Below are positions 52,942 to 60,116 of a stretch of DNA of 64,000 bases, piece by piece (the stretch's first letter is position 1; each line of letters begins with the position of its first letter). The notes under the pieces were generated by a model. That model had not been told where the DNA came from. It saw nothing but the letters and a program-made list of their open reading frames with translations, and ran no database searches. The DNA comes from JAFGPS01 sp964570855. GTDB lineage: Bacteria; Planctomycetota; Phycisphaerae; Sedimentisphaerales; Anaerobacaceae. Where the stretch lies: the NCBI GenBank assembly GCA_964570855.1, contig CAZMZR010000001.1, positions 1 through 64,000 of the forward strand. Direction: 5' to 3'. The translations under genes and the position numbers were made by a program.

Positions 52942-53667
52942 ATGCAACAGTTAAGAGAAGCTATTGAGTTTGACAGCGACACACCAATATTGGTGATGGA
53001 GAAACTGTGTAAGAATTATCAACTTGGCTCTGTGGAATTGCGAGTCTTGAGGGAAATTGATCTGACCATAACAAGCGGTGAATATGTAGCAATCATGGGG
53101 CCAAGTGGTTCAGGCAAATCTACTTTACTAAACATGATCGGCTGTCTTGATCGTCCAACAAGTGGTGATTATCTGCTTGGCGGACAGAGCGTTTCTGAAC
53201 TTGATGATGACCAGTTGTCTATGATACGCGGCATGCGTATTGGTTTTATATTTCAGTCATTTAACCTGATTAATCAGCTCAATGTAATAGAGAATATAGA
53301 AGTGCCGATGTATTACCAGGGCTTCACCGAACAGGAAAGCGCCGAACGAGCACTGGAATTAGCGGAAATTGTAGGCCTTGGTAACCGAGTTGACCATAAA
53401 CCTTCGGAACTAAGTGGCGGACAGCAGCAGCGAGTGGCAATTGCCAGATCGCTGGCAAATGATCCACTTATTATTTTAGCCGACGAACCAACGGGGAATC
53501 TTGATTCTTCGAGCGGCTCCGAAATCCTTGAAATTCTTGCCCGTTTGCATGAGCAGGGTAAAACCCTGATAGCCGTTACCCACGATGAGAGTATCGCCGA
53601 AGGTGCGGGAAGGATTATACGCCTTTTCGATGGTCAAATAAGTAAACAGGAATATAATAAGCGATAA
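52942..53667 (+). CDS. MacB-type ABC transporter ATPase
   Basis: This 241-residue ATPase of the MacB/LolD group has Walker A GPSGSGKSTLLNMIG, signature LSGGQQQRVAIARSLAND, Walker B LIILADEPTGNLDSSSG and His in IAVTHDES. It acts with the separate permease gene 7 bp downstream. Confidence 0.95.
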   Translation: MQQLREAIEFDSDTPILVMEKLCKNYQLGSVELRVLREIDLTITSGEYVAIMGPSGSGKSTLLNMIGCLDRPTSGDYLLGGQSVSELDDDQLSMIRGMRIGFIFQSFNLINQLNVIENIEVPMYYQGFTEQESAERALELAEIVGLGNRVDHKPSELSGGQQQRVAIARSLANDPLIILADEPTGNLDSSSGSEILEILARLHEQGKTLIAVTHDESIAEGAGRIIRLFDGQISKQEYNKR

Positions 53668-53674
53668 ACACGGT

Positions 53675-54979
53675 ATGTTTTTATTTCGTCTCAAACGCAT
53701 AATGAAACTGGGGACAAAGAGCCTTTGGATGCATCGGCTGCGTTCAACTCTGACTGCATTAGGTATTATCTTCGGCGTCTCCTCGGTTATCGCAATGTTA
53801 GCCATAGGTGAAGGGGCCAGTCAGGATGCACAGGAAAAGATTGCCCAGCTTGGCAGCCAGAATATTATTATAAAAACTGTAAAGCCTCCTGAGGATCAGA
53901 CGGCGGTCGGACAACAGCAGACTTTGACGGAATATGGTTTGACCTATGATGATGCAGACCGTTTCCGCAATGCCATACCGGATGTCCAGGTTATAGTGCC
54001 GAATCGCCGTATTTCCCAGCAGGCACAATATCGCAATCGCAGGGCATCCATAGAAGTAGTTGGAACTGTCCCGTGGTATCCCGAGATATCAACGCTTCAG
54101 GTAAAATTTGGACGATTTCTCTGTGGTACCGATACACGCTATAAGAAAGGCGTTTGTGTTGTTGATGATAAAATAGTCAATGAATTGTTTGGCTTTGACG
54201 ATCCGTTGGGACAGAGTGTTAAAATAGGGAGTGATTACTATCGTGTAGTGGGCGTTGCTAATGAAAAAACCAGTACCAGGACCGAAAAAAATACTGAGAA
54301 TAAGGACCCGACAGGAGCAAAAAAATCCGGTGCAAATTTGGGCGGCATCTATATTCCTCTTACTACCGTTAAGAATCGTTTCGGTGAGATGTCATTGCAG
54401 ATGAGCTCCGGCTCAGGACGAACTTTGGAAAAAGTCGAGCTTCAGGAAATTATTGTCAAAGTCGGCCATATAGACCAGGTGCTTAATACACGCCAAAGTG
54501 TAGAGACTCTGATGAAACGATATCACAAGAAAAATGACTATGAAATAGTCGTTCCCTTGGAGTTGATGAGACAGGCGAAGGATTTCCAACGCATTTTTAC
54601 TATCGTTCTCGGATCGATAGCTGCCATTTCTCTGATAGTCGGTGGTATTGGAATTATGAATATTATGCTGGCTACCGTAAGTGAGCGAACACGGGAAATA
54701 GGCATACGGCGTGCGCTCGGAGCCAAGAAGAGAGATATCATTTTCCAGTTTCTCTCAGAGACCTTGATTTTAACGTTATTCGGTGGGATCCTTGGGATTA
54801 TGCTGGGTTCTCTGATACCATATTTAGTCACTCGATTTGGGGATATGCGCACGGTTATAACAAGCGGTTCATTAATACTGGCTTTTGGAATTAGTGCCGC
54901 TGTTGGAATAATCTTTGGACTTTATCCTGCTTATCGTGCCGCTAATATGGACCCGATAGAATCCTTGCGGCATGAATAA
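53675..54979 (+). CDS. MacB-type ABC transporter permease (FtsX fold)
   Basis: The 434 residues have the MacB permease layout: first membrane helix (about 22-42, LRSTLTALGIIFGVSSVIAM), a large periplasmic domain (about 50-300), then three more membrane helices (IAAISLIVGGIGIMNIMLAT; the rest include GIRRALGAKKRDIIFQFLSE). The ending GLYPAYRAANMDPIESLRHE is the family hallmark. It completes a TolC-MacA-MacB exporter, which drives substrates from the periplasm outwards by mechanotransmission. Substrate unknown. Confidence 0.95.
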   Translation: MFLFRLKRIMKLGTKSLWMHRLRSTLTALGIIFGVSSVIAMLAIGEGASQDAQEKIAQLGSQNIIIKTVKPPEDQTAVGQQQTLTEYGLTYDDADRFRNAIPDVQVIVPNRRISQQAQYRNRRASIEVVGTVPWYPEISTLQVKFGRFLCGTDTRYKKGVCVVDDKIVNELFGFDDPLGQSVKIGSDYYRVVGVANEKTSTRTEKNTENKDPTGAKKSGANLGGIYIPLTTVKNRFGEMSLQMSSGSGRTLEKVELQEIIVKVGHIDQVLNTRQSVETLMKRYHKKNDYEIVVPLELMRQAKDFQRIFTIVLGSIAAISLIVGGIGIMNIMLATVSERTREIGIRRALGAKKRDIIFQFLSETLILTLFGGILGIMLGSLIPYLVTRFGDMRTVITSGSLILAFGISAAVGIIFGLYPAYRAANMDPIESLRHE

Positions 54980-54981
54980 AT

Positions 54982-55131
54982 TCATGTTTGTCGGGTCTCT
55001 TTGGTATCGGAGGAGATCTTTTTTTTCTCGTTATTGGATATTGCACTTCCCAAAGCGAACGCAACCCAGATGCCGCTGGCAATGGCAATTAAGGCCCCGA
55101 TTATCACGATGACGAATATAAATAGTGCCAT
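54982..55131 (-). CDS. Small membrane protein, 49 residues, coupled to the symporter
   Basis: The ATG at 55129-55131 has GGAG eight bases upstream and comes directly after the symporter stop (two bases between). The protein begins MALFIFVIVIIGALIAIASG and ends with a Lys/Glu/Thr-rich tail, so it has one membrane helix. Several sodium:solute symporters have a small membrane partner next to them (for example MetS beside MetP), so this is probably one, though no family is recognised. Confidence 0.65.
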   Translation of the reverse strand: MALFIFVIVIIGALIAIASGIWVAFALGSAISNNEKKKISSDTKETRQT

Positions 55132-55133
55132 TA

Positions 55134-56528
55134 TTATTCTCCTACGCTCCGATTTTTTGCGGATCCGATCCAATGTCCTATTATATATGCTACAAGTGCC
55201 GCTCCCAGAGCGACTATAATTACAGGTATATCGAATAAATCGGGGAAAATAAATTCGAACGTTACGGACGTGACAGTGCCTATACCCATTGATAAGATTC
55301 CGGCAAGTGGACGCGGCCGTTTCACCCATAAACCTATTATCAAAGCGGGAAGTATCGCAGGCGCCCAGATGGCATAGCATATAAGAAGTCCGCCGATGAT
55401 ACTGGGGACTGCTAATGCACCGGCGGCAGCAATTATTGCAATTATGATTGTGGCGGCCCGACCTGTGTTCAGAGCGGCGCCGTTCGATAACTTTGAAAAG
55501 GGTTTGACAATATCCTGAGTAAAAGCCACAGCACCGGCATTGAGAAGTGAATCAAGACTGGACATTATAACTGAGACAAGCACCACCAATAATAATGCGT
55601 ATCCGGTTGCGGGCATGATTGATTTCACCAGGTTTAGTAAAACAAGGTCTTCAGCCGTATCCATTGGAATGATACTTCGGGCGGTTATTCCGAGCGAAAC
55701 CATGACCATAAACCAAATCGCACTGAATATGCCTGCCAGTATGAAACCATTACGTGAGATTTTTGTTGTTTTTGAGGCTAAGGCCCTGTTTGCATAGGGT
55801 GGTATAAGTGTTTCTCCCAGCAGAAAAGCTGCCAATAAACCTACAATCTCGATAATCGGGGTCGAATCAAGGCCGTCAGTGGTTGCTTCCAGTGTCTGAG
55901 CGGTAAAAGTGAGCGGTTCACCGTTAAGATGGAACACAAATGCCAGTAATAACGTAACAGGCAGTAAAGAGGCGAATGCTGTGAACTGAAAGGCATCCGT
56001 TATCACACTCGCCCTCAATCCTCCGAATGTTGTGTATAAAGCCGTTATACCGACAACGATAGCAACAGAAGACCAGCCCGGCAATTTAAAGACATCGCTT
56101 AAAACAACTCCGGCGGCACTTGCCATTACCGTGGAAAAACCTGCACATAAGCCAACGGAAATAATACCGGCAACAACCTGGCATTTTCGGTCGTATTTTT
56201 GACCTATGGCATCACCCAGCGTGTGACAGTTTTTCAGGCCTCTGAGTCGTGGTGCGATAAACAAACCCACAAGTATATTCTGGAGCGAATACGCAAGACC
56301 TATACCGAGAAAAAGAAATCCGCTCTTAAAGCCCCGCCCTACGAATCCAATTGAATATCCCGGTCCGATATAAGTCGCGGCAAGGCTTCCAAAAACCAGG
56401 GCCAGGGGAAGAGCCCGTTTTGCCAACGAGAACTCTTCGAACTCGCGAGCGGCCCGTGCACGTACTGCAACGAAAGTAAGCAATACTACGTAGGCTACAA
56501 CAACAGCCACAGGCAAGACCATACTCAC
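55134..56528 (-). CDS. Sodium:solute symporter (SSS family)
   Basis: The 464 residues have about 12-13 membrane helices. The early stretch FGSLAATYIGPGYSIGFVGR and the SSS-type ALYTTFGGLRASVITDAFQF support the family; VSVIMSSLDSLLNAGAVAFT is the sodium-binding helix region. The GTG start at 56528 has GAGG upstream; an in-frame ATG two codons later is an alternative. Its substrate (sugar, amino acid, other acid) cannot be read. It is coupled to the 49-residue gene downstream. Confidence 0.9.
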   Translation of the reverse strand: MSMVLPVAVVVAYVVLLTFVAVRARAAREFEEFSLAKRALPLALVFGSLAATYIGPGYSIGFVGRGFKSGFLFLGIGLAYSLQNILVGLFIAPRLRGLKNCHTLGDAIGQKYDRKCQVVAGIISVGLCAGFSTVMASAAGVVLSDVFKLPGWSSVAIVVGITALYTTFGGLRASVITDAFQFTAFASLLPVTLLLAFVFHLNGEPLTFTAQTLEATTDGLDSTPIIEIVGLLAAFLLGETLIPPYANRALASKTTKISRNGFILAGIFSAIWFMVMVSLGITARSIIPMDTAEDLVLLNLVKSIMPATGYALLLVVLVSVIMSSLDSLLNAGAVAFTQDIVKPFSKLSNGAALNTGRAATIIIAIIAAAGALAVPSIIGGLLICYAIWAPAILPALIIGLWVKRPRPLAGILSMGIGTVTSVTFEFIFPDLFDIPVIIVALGAALVAYIIGHWIGSAKNRSVGE

Positions 56529-56659
56529 AGTTTATGATCCTCTTAGATGTTTTATAAACTCAGTGTTTCAACCGGCTAAGATAGACTTATCTTTTTATTT
56601 TTTTTCGATAAAGAATAAAATTTCATAGTTCTCGAGCTATATTTGCAACGACCAAAAGA

Positions 56660-57757
56660 CTATTCCCTGTGTTTGAGATCATCATGTCCGGCCTGGAACA
56701 TTTCTTCTTCCAGTTCATTGATGGTAGTGTTCAATTCGGATTCCGTACGAATCCATCCGAATCGTGCATCAATGAGAAAGGTACGGTACCATTGAATCAA
56801 ATTCTTCGAAAAGTCCTCGTCTTTACAGTAAATACCGAACGATATTTCTCCTGCATGTGATCCTGCTTTTCCTGGTATTTGTGGAAATGCAAGAAGTACG
56901 GAACTTCTGGTTAATAGAAACTCGATATCAGAAACCTGGCTGTTGTAGATTCTAAGTCTTCCTGATTCTATTGCCTCGGGATACTTGCGAAAGAGGTGAC
57001 GTGCGGCGTTGGAGAAGCCGGGCACGCTCAGATTCAGTGCACGGTGCACCCTTACATCCTGATAATCCTCAATAATTTCATATAAAGTACTGAGGTAATC
57101 GTCCACAGGCTGCCTTTCCCCTTCAAATAACATGCACGTCCACAATTCTCCGTGGCCGGTCTCATCAAGCTGTTCCTGAAGCATTGTTTTCGCAAAGCTA
57201 TAGGTTTCTCTTCGACTGGCTAATACTTTCAGCCGTCGTTCGGTCAGCATTTTTGCCCATGTCGGCATTTGTGTCGGCAGGGAGTCGGGAGGACAAACAC
57301 CGAGTCGTGTTAAAAGTCTGAGGAATTGCTTATCGGCCGAACCATAGAACCTTCTGCCGACAACACTGCCTACATTGCCGTTACATTCCATTCCATATTG
57401 TTTGTGATAACCGAAAGACAGTAGATGAACATCATAGCCTTTTGCGTCGAGCATTTTTTTGAGCTCACCGATTAAATATACAGCTTGCTTCTCCGGAGCC
57501 CTGTCTATGGAAAGATGTACATTTGGACAAAGCAGGATCGGCCGTCTGCCTATGAGTTCGGAGAGAGCCGCAAATTCTTCTGCGGCTTCTTCGAGCTCCT
57601 GTTTGCTGTCGTAAATTTCGATACAGACGAATACAACCAGCACATTTTTATAGACTAATTTCGGTTGCTGTTGCGAGATTGTCGCCGGGTCAATCCTTGA
57701 GGACCGTTCCTTATCTTCAAAGTAACAGGTTGAACATTGGTGACAGTCTAAAATCAT
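56660..57757 (-). CDS. Protein with archaeal-type ThrRS editing domain and unknown C-terminal domain
   Basis: Residues 1-137 resemble the editing domain of archaeal threonyl-tRNA synthetases (tRNA-Thr_ED, which removes Ser from tRNA-Thr and resembles D-aminoacyl-tRNA deacylase): YKNVLVVFVCIE, LLCPNVHLS and GYDVHLLSFGYHKQYGMECN. His81 and Lys119 stand 38 residues apart, the same spacing as Pyrococcus H83 and K121 as I recall them. The N-terminus has CHQCSTC. Residues 150-365 are a different domain, mixed α/β, with QVSDIEFLLTRSSVLLAFPQ; it faintly resembles PLD-like/TrmB sensor regions but has no HKD motif. No synthetase catalytic core is present. The gene overlaps the 122-residue gene upstream by 4 bp and lies in a sigma factor operon. 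Confidence 0.72.
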   Translation of the reverse strand: MILDCHQCSTCYFEDKERSSRIDPATISQQQPKLVYKNVLVVFVCIEIYDSKQELEEAAEEFAALSELIGRRPILLCPNVHLSIDRAPEKQAVYLIGELKKMLDAKGYDVHLLSFGYHKQYGMECNGNVGSVVGRRFYGSADKQFLRLLTRLGVCPPDSLPTQMPTWAKMLTERRLKVLASRRETYSFAKTMLQEQLDETGHGELWTCMLFEGERQPVDDYLSTLYEIIEDYQDVRVHRALNLSVPGFSNAARHLFRKYPEAIESGRLRIYNSQVSDIEFLLTRSSVLLAFPQIPGKAGSHAGEISFGIYCKDEDFSKNLIQWYRTFLIDARFGWIRTESELNTTINELEEEMFQAGHDDLKHRE

Positions 57758-58122
57758 ATCTGCTTCTCGGTCTTTTCCGTTTTAGTCGTGGACTTTGTGC
57801 CCCGGTTGTTTCGCTTTTGTAAAGTGAAACGGCCGGAGTGTTTACGCTGTGATGACGCCCTCGCTTTTTTTGAGCGGGATACGATATTGGCATCAACCCG
57901 CGACATGAAAAGGCCGACATCCGCGGTCACGGCTTTATCGGCAAAGCCGACGCCGTTGAGAACCCGGACAATTTCGGTAGCATCCCAAAACTGACCGGAA
58001 GAAGAGATTAACTTTCCTTCCTCGCGTGTGAGTGATTTCAGAAACGAAGGAATACAGCCATCACGCAAGGCCCCGGCGTAATCAACCAGTAATTCCTGAA
58101 TTTCTCGGTTTGTGTCAGACAT
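57754..58122 (-). CDS. Small protein of unknown function, middle gene of sigma factor operon
   Basis: I do not recognise this 122-residue protein. The first 85 residues are mixed (IQELLVDYAGALRDGCIPSF, TREEGKLISSSGQFWDATEI), and the C-terminal 40 are Lys/Arg/Ser/Thr-rich and probably disordered. It lies 29 bp after the sigma factor gene and overlaps the ThrRS-editing-domain gene by 4 bp, so the three are probably one transcript. It could be an anti-sigma or adaptor, but nothing in the sequence shows that. Confidence 0.6.
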   Translation of the reverse strand: MSDTNREIQELLVDYAGALRDGCIPSFLKSLTREEGKLISSSGQFWDATEIVRVLNGVGFADKAVTADVGLFMSRVDANIVSRSKKARASSQRKHSGRFTLQKRNNRGTKSTTKTEKTEKQI

Positions 58123-58151
58123 TTTTTATTGTTCCTTTAGAATATGCAGAA

Positions 58152-58724
58152 TTATTCTGCTTGATAGGACTCTTGCATCAACTTCTTTAACTTCAATATG
58201 GCTCGAAACTTCAACATTTTAACTGCTCCGACCGTTGTCTTAAGTTCATTGGCGACTGTCCTGTTTGACATTCCTTCCATCCAGAGCTCTATGGCTCTTT
58301 GCTCCCGTGACTTAAGTTTTCTGAGCGCCTTATGAAGTGTCAGTTTCAACTCTGACTGAGACATTATTTCAATAATACCTAATTCGGGGGCGACAAGGTT
58401 CGTCAGGTTATTTTGTGATAAATTTAAGTGTCTGTTAATCCTTCTATATACTTGCCTCAGTCGCCTTCTCATGTAATACATATATACGGTTTTCAGCAGT
58501 TCCCTCTCACTTATAACATTACTGAGGTGTTCGGGATTTTCCCATATATCGGCGTAAACATCTTCCAGAATATCCTCGCATTCCGTCTCATTTCCCAGGT
58601 ATCGATATAAATACCTGATAAATCTCTCAAATGTAGCTCTGACAAAGGGGTCCATTGCCCTGCGACGTTGTTCGATGTCACAGGAGGTAAGTCCTTTCAA
58701 AGCATTTTGCAGCCGTCTGTCCAT
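58152..58724 (-). CDS. ECF-type sigma-70 family factor
   Basis: The 190 residues have sigma region 2 (ATFERFIRYLYRYLGNETEC, then EDILEDVYADIWENPEHL) and a region 4 helix-turn-helix near the end (EGMSNRTVANELKTTVGAVK). It would direct RNA polymerase to specific promoters. It starts the leftward operon encoding the 122- and 365-residue proteins. No obvious anti-sigma membrane protein is adjacent. Upstream there are about 195 bp without a gene. Confidence 0.88.
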   Translation of the reverse strand: MDRRLQNALKGLTSCDIEQRRRAMDPFVRATFERFIRYLYRYLGNETECEDILEDVYADIWENPEHLSNVISERELLKTVYMYYMRRRLRQVYRRINRHLNLSQNNLTNLVAPELGIIEIMSQSELKLTLHKALRKLKSREQRAIELWMEGMSNRTVANELKTTVGAVKMLKFRAILKLKKLMQESYQAE

Positions 58725-58919
58725 TCCGAGTCTCTAAAATCCCTGAATCATTGTGCTGCCTCTTAAAAGCGAAGCTTTCGCCATACATAAAAGGCACAAA
58801 TTCGATTATTGGTAACAAAAATTCTATATAAAAAACGTCATATAATCAAGAAATAATATGTATTCTTTGCCTGCTTAAACCGACAAATACAACCGGCACA
58901 CGGTTTATTTGTGTTTTTG

Positions 58920-60071
58920 CTAAGGACAGGCCTCCACCGGCTCAATATGGCATTCAAGCCAGTGGGAGCTCATCAGGGTAAAATCGGTAAAGTCAACTCT
59001 ACAATCACCGTTGATGTCTCCGGTTGCATTGGATATACATTCCGCTGCCTCGGATTCACCGAGTGAAATGGCGTATATTTCTGAATTGCCGTTTCGGTAA
59101 TCCTGCCAAACGACGATATTTCCGCTTACGGCCGGATTGATCTGGTCATGGCGATTATAGGTTATTTGAAATTCGAGACCGGTAATAAGATTATAACCAT
59201 ATATGTCCCAGTTGTCGTTACGATTGTCCTGCCATACAACTATGCCGCCGTCTATATCGGGGCTGATCGCAGATGATTCGTTGACAGCAACGGCAAATTC
59301 TTCGGGATTGTTTGGTTCGGAAATATCAGAGGCGTAAATGTCCCAGTCGCCATAGTAATTGTCCTGCCAGACAACAATATTACCCGATATAGCCGGGTTC
59401 TGCTGATCGTTGTCCAGCAGTGAGACGGGAAATTCCACAGGTTTGTTTCTTTGCCATATATCGGCGGCGTAAATGTCCCAATCTCCGAAATAACTATCCT
59501 GCCATACGACGGTATTTCTGTAAAGGTGAGGATTTTGTTGGTCAACTTCCAAGCCGGCGATAAGAAATTCCATTGGATTTTCCGGATTAGTAATATCTGC
59601 TCCATAAATGTTCAGGTTTCCGGAAAAATCTTCTTCCCATACGACAATATTGCCGTGAATTGCCGGATTTTGTTCGTTATTATCGGCGATGTCGGAGACA
59701 ACAAATATATTAGGCTCGCTTTGACCGTTGATCCTGGCCATACGAATATCCCAGTCTGCTACATCCTGCCATGAAACGTAATCCTGCCAGACAATGGTGT
59801 TCTCGAAGACGGCCGGATTCATCTGGTTGTTTTCACCGCCGAGAATGTGGATAAGCGGGTCGGACGGATTATTTATATCTGCGACGTAGATATCATAGTC
59901 CCCGTATTCGGATACGAACTGTTGCCAGACGACTATATTGCCGTAAATATCGGGGACCTCCTGTTCATCGGTTGTCGATAGGATGGGAAAGGGCTGATAA
60001 TTATTGCCGGCTTGAATAAAACCCGGCGCCAGCAGTATCAGAAATATAAGTATAGACCTGGAGAATTTCAT
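58920..60071 (-). CDS. Secreted β-propeller with C-terminal dockerin-like segment
   Basis: I chose the ATG at 60071 (MKFSRSILIFLILLAPGFIQ), with GGAA upstream; a TTG start at 60086 is possible. After the signal peptide come about seven to eight repeats of roughly 45-50 residues, each with NPAISGNIVVWQDNYYGDWD-like sequence, forming a TolB-like β-propeller (about 25-340). The end GDINGDCRVDFTDFTLMSSH matches a Ca-binding dockerin-like repeat, suggesting attachment to a cohesin or to the cell surface. Typical of planctomycete extracellular proteins. Confidence 0.85.
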   Translation of the reverse strand: MKFSRSILIFLILLAPGFIQAGNNYQPFPILSTTDEQEVPDIYGNIVVWQQFVSEYGDYDIYVADINNPSDPLIHILGGENNQMNPAVFENTIVWQDYVSWQDVADWDIRMARINGQSEPNIFVVSDIADNNEQNPAIHGNIVVWEEDFSGNLNIYGADITNPENPMEFLIAGLEVDQQNPHLYRNTVVWQDSYFGDWDIYAADIWQRNKPVEFPVSLLDNDQQNPAISGNIVVWQDNYYGDWDIYASDISEPNNPEEFAVAVNESSAISPDIDGGIVVWQDNRNDNWDIYGYNLITGLEFQITYNRHDQINPAVSGNIVVWQDYRNGNSEIYAISLGESEAAECISNATGDINGDCRVDFTDFTLMSSHWLECHIEPVEACP

Positions 60072-60116
60072 TGTAGTATTTTCCAAATGATGGTCGGATA
60101 TGCTGGGTGAACCTGT

